This document shows positions 33,298 through 41,063 of a stretch of DNA of 46,756 nt, one piece after another. Every line of letters starts with the position of its first letter. The stretch's first letter is position 1. The position numbers were made by a program, and so were the translations under genes. The DNA lies in assembly GCA_021621525.1 (NCBI GenBank), contig JAJVUU010000005.1:1-46756 (forward strand), written 5' to 3'. This DNA comes from Caryophanales bacterium (lineage in GTDB: Bacteria > Bacillota_I > Bacilli_A > RFN20 > CAG-288). The notes beneath the pieces are model-generated. The model was given only the letters and a program-made list of their open reading frames with translations, did not search any database and was not told the DNA's origin.

Positions 33298-34135
33298 AAC
33301 CGTTTACCTTGATTCCTAACTTCAACGTAGCACCTTCCGGGACATCCATAGCCAAATCGGAAGGGTCCCATCCTTCGATCCAGCAGACGAACGTGTATCG
33401 TTTCGTTTTGCCGGGTTCCAGAAGCGGAGTCGTCGAAGAGGCAATCTTCGTGACCTCCTGCTTGATGGGGTCTGTCTCAAACGGCTCGGCAAAACCTAAG
33501 AACTCGCTCCGATGGTTCTTGGCCTGACTGGGTGACATCGATACATATTCCTTGGCGACCATATTTCCATTTTCGTCAACCCTGCCCTCCAAAGGAGCCT
33601 TGGCATAGATGGTCTTCTGATGGGAATCATCCTCATTCTCGTAGATCATCACATGCAGGGTGTCCAGAAGGGAACGATTGGTCCCGTCGGTTGACTTCTG
33701 GTCATCCAAAATATTGTAGTCAACATCAAAACCAGCCTGACTGGTTCCAACGTTTGCGACATAGAACGTATATTTCAGATAATAGAGAGTTCCTTTGTCC
33801 GGATCATCTGTAGCTTCCTTCAAGGCACCTGGTGCATCGCGATAGTCGTATAAGTCGCTGTCAAGAACATCATCCGACGGAAAATCCGAATAGGTAAACT
33901 GCCCGAAAGAGGGTAGCTTATCCACCATGAAATACGTCGTATTCTCGACATCGTCCTTCTTCCTTTTCAGGGCAAGCCTGACATCCGTCTGGTTCAATGA
34001 GACAGTGAACGAGCCGATGTCTCTACCCAAAAAGGCGACAATTCCCAATACCAACAGGCCCGAGAGAGAAGAGCAGGCAATGATGCGGGCAATCTTCTTT
34101 TTCTTTCGTGTCTTTTGAAATTTAGATTCTGCCAT
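33275..34135 (-). CDS. SipW-dependent exported protein (paralogue 1, divergent)
   Basis: A 286-residue exported or anchored protein, first in the operon. It has a strongly basic n-region (KTRKKKKIAR), a hydrophobic helix (about 19-36), then FLGRDIGSFTVSLNQTD, without the AWY of the others. The C-terminal motif survives as FVCWIEGWDPSDL near residue 258. The divergent signal region may mean that it is not cleaved and stays in the membrane as a base subunit (inference). The start at 34135 is chosen because an upstream extension would run into the riboswitch terminator. No strong ribosome-binding site is visible. Confidence 0.82.
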   Translation of the reverse strand: MAESKFQKTRKKKKIARIIACSSLSGLLVLGIVAFLGRDIGSFTVSLNQTDVRLALKRKKDDVENTTYFMVDKLPSFGQFTYSDFPSDDVLDSDLYDYRDAPGALKEATDDPDKGTLYYLKYTFYVANVGTSQAGFDVDYNILDDQKSTDGTNRSLLDTLHVMIYENEDDSHQKTIYAKAPLEGRVDENGNMVAKEYVSMSPSQAKNHRSEFLGFAEPFETDPIKQEVTKIASSTTPLLEPGKTKRYTFVCWIEGWDPSDLAMDVPEGATLKLGIKVNGYESKKIQ

Positions 34136-34222
34136 AATAAAATCGTGGTTTTTCTGAAACCATAACTGCTGAAACGTCCCGCAAGTCCAACTTCCCGTAT
34201 CGTAAGTCCATAAGATGTATTC

Positions 34223-34286
34223 AAAAAACCAGTGCCTATTGTCCAATCACCAATTTTCCGGCAATCATCTTTTTAAGGCAACTGGC
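34223..34286 (-). terminator. Terminator alternative to the c-di-GMP aptamer
   Basis: On the minus strand CCAGT and GCCT, separated by a bulged T, pair with AGGC and ACTGG, followed by TTTTTT. The 5' arm is the 3' end of the aptamer, including the strand that closes P1, so aptamer and terminator cannot form together. The loop is about 40 nt and may contain a small inner hairpin. Confidence 0.75.
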
Positions 34287-34353
34287 TATCTATTGTCGGT
34301 AGACCCTATAGTTTTGCGTCGCCAAATCACTCTGGCTTTGCTTTTTGCCACTT
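34274..34353 (-). promoter_or_regulatory. c-di-GMP-I (GEMM-I) riboswitch
   Basis: The minus strand shows the GEMM-I core in order: GGCAA (P1), AAAGCAAAGCC, a hairpin loop, GGCGACGCAAA, CTATAGGGTCTA, a second arm, then GATAGCCAG and TTGCC closing P1. GACGCAAA, TATAGGGTCTA and TAGCCAG are the conserved joining and tetraloop-receptor segments. It heads the exported-protein/EAL operon. Because ligand-stabilised P1 uses the strand needed for the terminator, an ON switch is predicted. Confidence 0.88.
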
Positions 34354-34361
34354 CAGTTTAC

Positions 34362-34390
34362 TTTATAAAGAAGTCAAAATACAAGTTTAA
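34362..34390 (-). promoter_or_regulatory. Promoter of the c-di-GMP-controlled operon
   Basis: On the minus strand TATAAA (34362-34367) lies 17 bp after TTAAAC (34385-34390), placing the start just before the aptamer. The -35 box is weak. Confidence 0.6.
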
Positions 34391-34457
34391 TGAATCTCAT
34401 CTCAAAAAAAATCTATACACTTCTAGTTTTTTGTCACGGACAAAGACTGTCGGCGTC

Positions 34458-34886
34458 TTATTCCTTTTTGGAAGTATCCGTATCGTTTTTCTTCTCTTCA
34501 TCCTTGGGAGAAGAAGCTTGCTTCTGAAGATCGGCAAGAATCTGTTTCTTGAGCTCTTCCTTCTGAGCATCAGAAAGGTCGGTGACCTTGACTGGCTCGC
34601 TCTTGGATGTCTTCCTGACATAGAAGACAAGTCCTACGATGTTCAATGCAAGAAGAATGAAAAGAGGAAGGACAAAGAGGCAGAAGTAGAAAGTCGTATG
34701 CTTCTGAAGATAGTTGATGAATCCTGTACCATTCTGAATTTCAGCAGCAGATTTGCCGATAGTCTCAGCAAGCATGACGATGCTGATGACAAGAAGGGCG
34801 ATGGTGATGACTGCATCCAATAAGATTGCAGCAGTCAGAAGCACCTTCTTGAAGTTTCCGCTCTTTGTATGTGTTTTTTCACTCAT
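34458..34886 (-). CDS. Two-TM membrane protein upstream of the c-di-GMP operon
   Basis: A 142-residue protein with two membrane helices (about 14-42 and 65-89) and a charged cytoplasmic tail (LSDAQKEELKKQILADLQKQ) likely to form a short amphipathic coil. The family is not recognised. AAGGA lies 10 nt before the ATG. It has its own strong promoter and lies on the same strand just before the riboswitch-controlled operon, so it may be a constitutive partner of that system; this is only positional. No strong terminator is seen after it. Confidence 0.8.
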   Translation of the reverse strand: MSEKTHTKSGNFKKVLLTAAILLDAVITIALLVISIVMLAETIGKSAAEIQNGTGFINYLQKHTTFYFCLFVLPLFILLALNIVGLVFYVRKTSKSEPVKVTDLSDAQKEELKKQILADLQKQASSPKDEEKKNDTDTSKKE

Positions 34887-34921
34887 TTTAAATAAATCCT
34901 TCGGTAAAAACCTCTTTCAAA

Positions 34922-34950
34922 ATAATAGCACAGCATCCATGGATAGTCAA
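34922..34950 (-). promoter_or_regulatory. Promoter of the 142-aa membrane protein gene
   Basis: On the minus strand TTGACT (34945-34950) and TATTAT (34922-34927) are 17 bp apart. Confidence 0.88.
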
Positions 34951-35031
34951 ACAAAGGTAAACAATTGTCAAACCAGAATTCCCGTTTCATCATAAAAAAG
35001 AACGTAAATCCATTGGGATGCACTCTTTTTC

Positions 35032-35060
35032 TTGTTTTAGTCATATTAAAGAAATAAAAT
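35032..35060 (+). promoter_or_regulatory. Promoter of the GGDEF-EAL gene
   Basis: TTGTTT (35032-35037) and TAAAAT (35055-35060) are 17 bp apart. The leader to the ATG at 35080 would be about 13 nt, and no Shine-Dalgarno sequence is seen in it. Confidence 0.55.
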
Positions 35061-35079
35061 TTAATTCATATATATAATA

Positions 35080-37938
35080 ATGAAAAAAATCAACCTGACC
35101 AATTCTATCCTTATCCGTAGCAAGCTGGATTACTCCTTATATCGAAACGACATCCAAGAAGAGAACAGGAACATCTTCGTTTTTTCCTTCGTCGCTGCCT
35201 TTTTCATCTGCGGTATCGTATCCCTTTGCGGCCTTTTCGGCCTGAAGACGAAATCTCCTGTCTATATCACACTATCGATTACAGAGACATGTTATTGCCT
35301 TATTCTCCTTTTCCTATCCATCTTCTTAAGGGAAAAAGTGCAATCCAAATACATCATCATCCTTCTATATTCCCTTCAGGCCCCCATCTTCATCCTATCC
35401 ATTCTCAACGGAACCATCTTTTTGGGGGACTTATACACTTTCAACTTCTTCATCCTGATCCTCGTCCTTCCTCTTTTTATCTTCGATAGGCCAATAAGAC
35501 CTCTTATCATCAATACTGCCTACTTCATCCTTTATTTTGTCTTGGACGGCATCAGCAAATCTAACTCCATCTTCAAAGTCGACATGTTCCATGCCATAGA
35601 GGCCTATGTCGGAAGTATCATATTGATTCTTCGGTTCTTGAAAATCAGGTTCGGTAACCTCGAGAACTTCATCAACCTGCGTGAAAAAAGCGAGCATAAT
35701 GACGTCACCGGATTGAAAAACAAATCTGCATTGAGAAGCAGCTGCAGCCACTTCATTCACCTTCCGATGTTCATCAGCATGATCGATATCGACAACTTCA
35801 AGTTCTTCAATGACATGTACGGACATCAGACAGGGGACCTTGTCCTGCAGTCCTTTGCAATGATTCTTGTCCAGAATTTCGGAAAGGATGCCTGCTTCAG
35901 CTATGGCGGAGATGAATTCCTCATCGCCCTCCAGTCTACCAACGAAGAGGATTTCAAAAGCAGGCTGAGAAAAGCCTTGGACGGGCTATCCAAGCTTTCT
36001 CTGGACAAACGTGTCCTGGTCAGACCGACCTTCTCGGCAGGATATGTCTATGGAAAGCCTTTGACCCGAGAAGACTTCATGGATATGATTGCCAAGGCCG
36101 ACTATCTTCTCTATGATCGTAAATCCAAGGGAAAGAACGGCTTCTCTGGAAAGGCCTATGCAGAGTATAAGAACAGCCATGATACCATCTTCTTCCCGAT
36201 GGCCAAGGATATCGCTTCCAAAGAGAAGGACAAGCTGACCAACCTAGGGAACATGCACACCTTCTATATCCGTGGAAAAGAAATCCTCGGAAGCCCGACC
36301 TTCTTCGACAAGACACCGGTCATCATTTATTTCAATTTATCCAATTTCAAGCTTTATAACGAAATCAACGGCATAGAAAAGGGTGACCTTCTTTTGAAGG
36401 ATGTCTCCAAACTGTTGGAAAAGCTATTCCCGGGAAGGCTGATTTCCCGTCTCGACAACGACAAATTCAGTGTCCTTTGCTACAAGGACGAATTTGAAAA
36501 CAATCGGGATGAGTTGGAAAACAGCCCCATCTTCCTGACAGCCAACCCACATTGCCACCTCCATGCCGGAATCTGTGAAATCCACAGGGAATCCACTTTG
36601 GAAGATGGCATGGACAAGGCTATCCTCGCCTGCGAAGAAGTCAAGAAGAACAGCAAGATACAGTTCCGCTACTACGACAGTGCGCTTGAAAAAGAGCGCA
36701 ATATTTCTCTTTTTGTCCTCAGCAGCTTCCAGAATGCCATACAGAGCAAGGCCATCAAGGTCTTCTATCAGCCGATCATCCGCTGCATGAACGGACATAT
36801 CAGCAGTTTCGAAGCTCTCGCCAGATGGGAGGACAAGAACAATGGTTTGATTTCACCTGCCCAGTTCATTCCACTTCTGGAAGAACATGGACTCATCAAG
36901 ACTCTTGACCTATATATCCTAGACAATCTCTGCCAGGATTTCATCCATCGGAAGGAACTCGGTCTTTCCAACATTCCTGTCAGCTTCAATCTTTCCAAAT
37001 ATGACTTCCAGTCCCTGGACCTTGTCGATGAAATCATCGCCACGGTCGACAAGTATGCCATTCCGCATAATCTCATCATCATCGAGATTACGGAAAGCAT
37101 GATGGTGGACAACCCATCCATCCTTGTAAAGCAAATCAATCTCCTTCAGAAGGAACATTTCCGCGTATGGATGGATGACTTCGGTTCAAGTTACTCTTCA
37201 TTGAACCTTCTCAAGGATTACAATTTCGATTGCATCAAACTTGATATGAGGTTCTTGACGGATTCAAGCAACCATGAAAAGGCAAAGATCATCATCGCCA
37301 ACATCATCCGCATGGCAAATGAACTTGGCATCCACACACTGACCGAAGGCGTCGAATCTCAGGATGATTTCCTGTTCTTGCAGGATATCGGCTGCGAGCG
37401 TTCACAAGGCTATCTCTTCAGCAAGCCTCTGCCCTTTGAATCATTGCTGCACTTCCTTTCTGTATGCCCTTATCCACAGGAAGATATCGTCGAACAGCCC
37501 TACTTCAACCTCATCGGAGAGACTTCTCTCACATGTCCGGTCTTTGAAAACGGAAAGCTCGACCTGGAAGAAAGCCTGTCTTCCATCGCCACCATCATCC
37601 TGGAATACAACAACCATGGAAAATTCCGCACCATGAAGAGCAACAAGGCATACCAAAGACTTGCCGTCAAACTCTCCGGAAAGTCATCCAAGAGAAACGG
37701 CATGTTCGATTATTCATGGCATCCCGTCTCCTCTCCGGAAATCGACCGCTGTATCCTTAAGACGATTCAGACAAAAAAGTTTGAATGTGTCACATGGAAG
37801 AATGATCGGGGGACTCAGTTCAATCTCAATCTATGCTATCTCAGTGAGAATCCTTCCACCCATTACGTCGCTCTCTTTGCCATCATCGACAAGTACGGCA
37901 ATGATATCGGCAAACTGATTCAAAGAAAGGATTGGTAA
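35080..37938 (+). CDS. Membrane GGDEF-EAL c-di-GMP enzyme with extra domains
   Basis: A 952-residue protein. About six membrane helices (25-190) precede a complete diguanylate cyclase domain with FSYGGDEF (GGDEF at 275-279), without an obvious RxxD inhibitory site. A second GGDEF-like domain lacks the motif (SRLDNDKFSV, about 465). An EAL domain (545-800) has FEALARW, NLSKYDF, EITESM, MDDFGSSYSS, IKLDMRF, TEGVESQ and QGYLFSKPL, all compatible with activity. A C-terminal PAS-like region (830-952) follows. It can probably both make and break c-di-GMP, with membrane input choosing the direction. It lies on the opposite strand just upstream of the riboswitch operon and is the natural local source of its ligand (inference). 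It is followed closely by the SWIM gene. Confidence 0.93.
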   Translation: MKKINLTNSILIRSKLDYSLYRNDIQEENRNIFVFSFVAAFFICGIVSLCGLFGLKTKSPVYITLSITETCYCLILLFLSIFLREKVQSKYIIILLYSLQAPIFILSILNGTIFLGDLYTFNFFILILVLPLFIFDRPIRPLIINTAYFILYFVLDGISKSNSIFKVDMFHAIEAYVGSIILILRFLKIRFGNLENFINLREKSEHNDVTGLKNKSALRSSCSHFIHLPMFISMIDIDNFKFFNDMYGHQTGDLVLQSFAMILVQNFGKDACFSYGGDEFLIALQSTNEEDFKSRLRKALDGLSKLSLDKRVLVRPTFSAGYVYGKPLTREDFMDMIAKADYLLYDRKSKGKNGFSGKAYAEYKNSHDTIFFPMAKDIASKEKDKLTNLGNMHTFYIRGKEILGSPTFFDKTPVIIYFNLSNFKLYNEINGIEKGDLLLKDVSKLLEKLFPGRLISRLDNDKFSVLCYKDEFENNRDELENSPIFLTANPHCHLHAGICEIHRESTLEDGMDKAILACEEVKKNSKIQFRYYDSALEKERNISLFVLSSFQNAIQSKAIKVFYQPIIRCMNGHISSFEALARWEDKNNGLISPAQFIPLLEEHGLIKTLDLYILDNLCQDFIHRKELGLSNIPVSFNLSKYDFQSLDLVDEIIATVDKYAIPHNLIIIEITESMMVDNPSILVKQINLLQKEHFRVWMDDFGSSYSSLNLLKDYNFDCIKLDMRFLTDSSNHEKAKIIIANIIRMANELGIHTLTEGVESQDDFLFLQDIGCERSQGYLFSKPLPFESLLHFLSVCPYPQEDIVEQPYFNLIGETSLTCPVFENGKLDLEESLSSIATIILEYNNHGKFRTMKSNKAYQRLAVKLSGKSSKRNGMFDYSWHPVSSPEIDRCILKTIQTKKFECVTWKNDRGTQFNLNLCYLSENPSTHYVALFAIIDKYGNDIGKLIQRKDW

Positions 37939-37943
37939 AGATC

Positions 37944-39395
37944 ATGTCAAACAACAAAGACGACCTTGGCGAATACATGGGCAAGTTCCCGTATCCGCTC
38001 ATTTCCAAGGGAATGGCGTATTACAACCAGGGAAGAATCACCGAAATAAAGATCCAGGGCGGCAGGTTTTTTGCAAAGGTCAAAGGAAGCGATGACAATC
38101 TCTATGATGTCAGCATTTCCTATCGGGACAAGAAATACGAAGGAGACTGCACCTGTCCTTACTGCTATGAGCATGGCGAATGCAAACACATCTATGCCGT
38201 TCTCCTTTACATGAGCAAGAACAATATTCTTTTGGATGGAAGACAAGTCACCATACCGCCATCTTCCGAAAGTCAGAAAAGCGTAGCCAAAGAACAGGTT
38301 TCAGCAACCCCGAAGGCAAACAAGCCAAAGGTGATCATCCCAAAGAAGACAGCCGGTCAGAAACTGATTGAAAAAATCGAAGACAGATTGTCTTGGGACC
38401 ACTATATGTCTTATAAGACACATGCCCTTTTCAATCAGCTTTATCGGACAAAGGAATATGATAAGATTGCCGAAAGCCTTACCTACCTCAATACGAAAGA
38501 CGACATCGAAACGATTCTGAACGACATAGACAAGGAATTCTCTTTGGAACAGCAGAAGGAAATCTTTTCCAGAATCAAAGCTCGGGATACCGGATTCAGC
38601 CAGACGCTTGTCGCATACATCGAAGACCATCCTGAAACGCTCTTCTTCTTTCCTATATCCTTCTTCCAGGCAAATTCAAGTGACAATCCTTTTCTGACGA
38701 TGCACCTTCTCCATGTCGCTGTCAGCTATCACTACGATGATCTTATCCGCATCTATTTCGACAGGAACATCTATGAAGACATCATCGACAACCTCTTCAT
38801 ATTGAATTACATCAAGACGAATTTTGCGGAGGATAAATACCTGGAGCTGTTCAAGGACAAGATTGAAAAATACAATCTATCCAGAATAGAATTTGCCTTT
38901 ATCGCTCCATATCTTGATGAAGAATCAAAGAAACATCTTCTAAGCATGCCAGAAGGTCTTAAGTTCCATTGTTCAAGTTTCGCCTTTGACAGCGGAATCG
39001 AATACAAAAACTACGCCTATGTTTCTCCTGTATTTGTAAAGTACTATTTCGACGAAGACGTCAAGCCTGCTGACTGCGATCTGGTCGATATGCTCTGTTT
39101 CCATCATTTCTTCTTCGAAAAAAACGGATCCGCAGCCTTCCGCTGCTTCCGCTCTCAATTCAATGCCGCCATAAGGATTTCACGGTCGCCGAACTTCAAA
39201 CTCATCGTGCCAGGGCTTCTTGTCATCCTAGAGAAAAAAGACCATCACCCTGCCGAATTCGAAGATACCTTTGCCAAACTCAGGCAATACAGTGTCAATA
39301 TCGGAAACTACAAGGAACCCATGGCAAGCTATCTTTTTGCCAAGCTTCTTTCCGGACATCCCCAATCCATCGAATTCATGGAATATAAGTCATAG
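37944..39395 (+). CDS. SWIM zinc-finger protein
   Basis: A 483-residue protein with a SWIM zinc finger near residues 65-80: CTCPYCYEHGECKHIYAVLL gives CxC...CxH. The rest (about 120-480) is helical and not recognised. SWIM proteins bind DNA or protein and in bacteria are often fused to, or encoded beside, SNF2-type ATPases. That partner lies directly downstream, now separated by an insertion sequence. The ATG at 37944 is preferred over a TTG at 37932 that overlaps the previous stop. It originally formed an operon with the SNF2 gene (12 nt gap). Confidence 0.88.
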   Translation: MSNNKDDLGEYMGKFPYPLISKGMAYYNQGRITEIKIQGGRFFAKVKGSDDNLYDVSISYRDKKYEGDCTCPYCYEHGECKHIYAVLLYMSKNNILLDGRQVTIPPSSESQKSVAKEQVSATPKANKPKVIIPKKTAGQKLIEKIEDRLSWDHYMSYKTHALFNQLYRTKEYDKIAESLTYLNTKDDIETILNDIDKEFSLEQQKEIFSRIKARDTGFSQTLVAYIEDHPETLFFFPISFFQANSSDNPFLTMHLLHVAVSYHYDDLIRIYFDRNIYEDIIDNLFILNYIKTNFAEDKYLELFKDKIEKYNLSRIEFAFIAPYLDEESKKHLLSMPEGLKFHCSSFAFDSGIEYKNYAYVSPVFVKYYFDEDVKPADCDLVDMLCFHHFFFEKNGSAAFRCFRSQFNAAIRISRSPNFKLIVPGLLVILEKKDHHPAEFEDTFAKLRQYSVNIGNYKEPMASYLFAKLLSGHPQSIEFMEYKS

Positions 39396-39407
39396 AGGAG
39401 ATAGAAC

Positions 39408-39433
39408 ATGTTTCTTTTAAAAACGAATTTAAC
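39408..39433 (+). pseudogene. Detached 5' end of the SNF2 gene
   Basis: After a GAGGAGATAG ribosome-binding site, ATG begins MFLLKTNLT. The frame enters the insertion sequence after codon 8 plus 2 nt. Removing the element and one 6-bp target copy joins it in frame to the downstream gene, giving MFLLKTNLTKYPLNED. This is the original SNF2 start. Confidence 0.85.
39428..39433 (+). repeat. Target-site duplication, left copy
   Basis: TTTAAC, matched by 41078-41083 at the other end of the element. Confidence 0.82.
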
Positions 39434-39457
39434 TAAAACTTTCCCTGTTTTGTTGTA

Positions 39458-40894
39458 CTATATGCCAAAGGTTTCCATCAGTTTTTTCTCCGTGCTATTT
39501 AGGGTACACGTTCTCCAAACCTTCTCGTCTGGGTCTGTTGTTGCCTTTATGATATCCGACAGCTTCTCTTCGACCTCACTATATGTCATGGCCAGCTCGT
39601 CCTTGTTCTCCATGTATTTGTTCTGCATCCTTATCGTGATGATCGTGGAGAGGAAATTGATGAATTCGGATCCGTTGACGCTATAGTCATCATGCTCCCT
39701 TGTCGTCGTCTGCGAAAGCACGCTTTTGTAGGACTTGAAAACCAGCTCTATCTCCCAGCGCAGCTTATAATACTCATATACGCTCTCAAGCTTCAGATCC
39801 ATATTCGAAACAAAGACGACGGTGCCAAATTTTCTCTGCTTTCTGAGATATTCGGAATTGTCGAAAGCATTCTTCTTCTTTGCCCTTCTCATATAATCCG
39901 ACTCTTCCTTCATCTTCCTTTTCCCATCCTGGAAGCAATAGTAGTATCTGGTTTCCCCGTCTTTCCCTTTCTCCGAACCTTTTGAGCCCAGCAATCTGCC
40001 TTCGACGGAATCGATGAAATTCATCCCGGAAAACAGATTGAGCCTTTCCGCGGCCTTGCTGTTTCTTTTCAGGGGCCTGATGAAACCCACCTTGCCATCC
40101 TTGAAGGTATCCTGACTGTTATCGAACGGGAAGCCTTTATCGCCGACGATCAGACCTTCCTCTATCTTGAATTCTTCCAAAAAGTCCCTGTAATTCGAGA
40201 AATCCGGCAGATTCCCTTTGTATACCTTCATGCAGATCGGCTCCCGTGTCTTCGAATCCACTGCATAGATGATGGAGATATCGGCGATTCCTTTTATTCT
40301 TCCCTTATAGGAGAATCCGGAAAACGTGTTCACGGTGGATGTGTTCTGTTTCAGCATTCCATCGATCAGCACGTCCGTTTCCTTTTTTACCATCGCCTTC
40401 ACGCGGTTTTCCATGAAATCGGAAATGCCTTTGTAGTCCTTGCCAAGACCGGATATCAGATTGCAGATGACGTTCCTGGACAGGGATACGCCGGGATAGA
40501 ATTGGGAGACGAAGGACTTCTGATAACGGTCTTCGATCTGATAGTCCTTGACACCGTCGAAGACGGAACGGAGAAGGGCGACGCAATAGATTTTCTTCGA
40601 ATCGTTCTCATCGTAGACTGCTTCCAGGGAACCGAGCAGATCCTTCCCTACTCCATCCGCAAAGGCAGCCTTGCCATAGTATTTGTAGGTGATGTCGCGG
40701 AGCGATATTCTCTTCGGCAGTTCGTCTTTCTTGACATATTTCCCGTCGATGATATGACCGACCACTTTCCCGTTGACAGGCATGCCGTTTTTGAAGCCTT
40801 TCCGTTCCCGAACAAGATATACGCCTTCCTTCGAAGAAGGAGCGACGACCGTGTTGGTCGGCCGCTCGACCTTTCTGATGCTTTCAGGTACCAT
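39458..40894 (-). CDS. DDE transposase (IS4/IS1634-like)
   Basis: A 478-residue transposase. The first catalytic Asp is probably in ADISIIYAVDS near residue 205 and the second in IVGDKGFPFDN near residue 255. The Glu signature is YYKLRWEIELVFKSYK near residue 408, the Y-x2-R-x3-E-x6-K motif of IS4-superfamily transposases. Length and motifs fit IS1634-like elements. AGGAGGG lies just before the ATG, and the stop codon lies within the left terminal repeat. The reading frame is intact, so the element may still be mobile. Confidence 0.93.
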   Translation of the reverse strand: MVPESIRKVERPTNTVVAPSSKEGVYLVRERKGFKNGMPVNGKVVGHIIDGKYVKKDELPKRISLRDITYKYYGKAAFADGVGKDLLGSLEAVYDENDSKKIYCVALLRSVFDGVKDYQIEDRYQKSFVSQFYPGVSLSRNVICNLISGLGKDYKGISDFMENRVKAMVKKETDVLIDGMLKQNTSTVNTFSGFSYKGRIKGIADISIIYAVDSKTREPICMKVYKGNLPDFSNYRDFLEEFKIEEGLIVGDKGFPFDNSQDTFKDGKVGFIRPLKRNSKAAERLNLFSGMNFIDSVEGRLLGSKGSEKGKDGETRYYYCFQDGKRKMKEESDYMRRAKKKNAFDNSEYLRKQRKFGTVVFVSNMDLKLESVYEYYKLRWEIELVFKSYKSVLSQTTTREHDDYSVNGSEFINFLSTIITIRMQNKYMENKDELAMTYSEVEEKLSDIIKATTDPDEKVWRTCTLNSTEKKLMETFGI

Positions 40895-40908
40895 AACAGT
40901 TCCCTCCT

Positions 40909-40938
40909 ATAGTACATTATTATTTAAATTTGTACTAT
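40909..40938. repeat. Inverted repeat at the transposase promoter
   Basis: ATAGTACA and TGTACTAT flank a 14-bp A/T-rich spacer between the transposase promoter region and its ribosome-binding site. The same octamer occurs inside both terminal repeats, so the transposase may bind here and limit its own expression. Confidence 0.6.
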
Positions 40939-41063
40939 GGAAATTATACCATTTTTTCTATAAGAAAAGCATCAGAGACATACATTTTGATACCTCTGAT
41001 GCCTGTCCGACCATGTTTGCATCGTTTTTATTGGCCAGATGTCAATTTATATAGTACAACAGT

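Noticed and set aside
28335..34135. Type IV pilin or LPXTG-anchored pilin operon
   Set aside because: There are no prepilin-peptidase type motifs, sortase motifs or sortase genes. The N-termini and the co-encoded peptidase fit SipW processing instead.
34136..34246. Upstream extension of the first exported protein
   Set aside because: The extension reads through the riboswitch terminator, and the added residues look random. The basic n-region starts at 34135.
39408..39686. A 92-residue open frame starting at the native SNF2 ATG
   Set aside because: After codon 8 it runs antisense into the IS transposase. Only the first codons are genuine.
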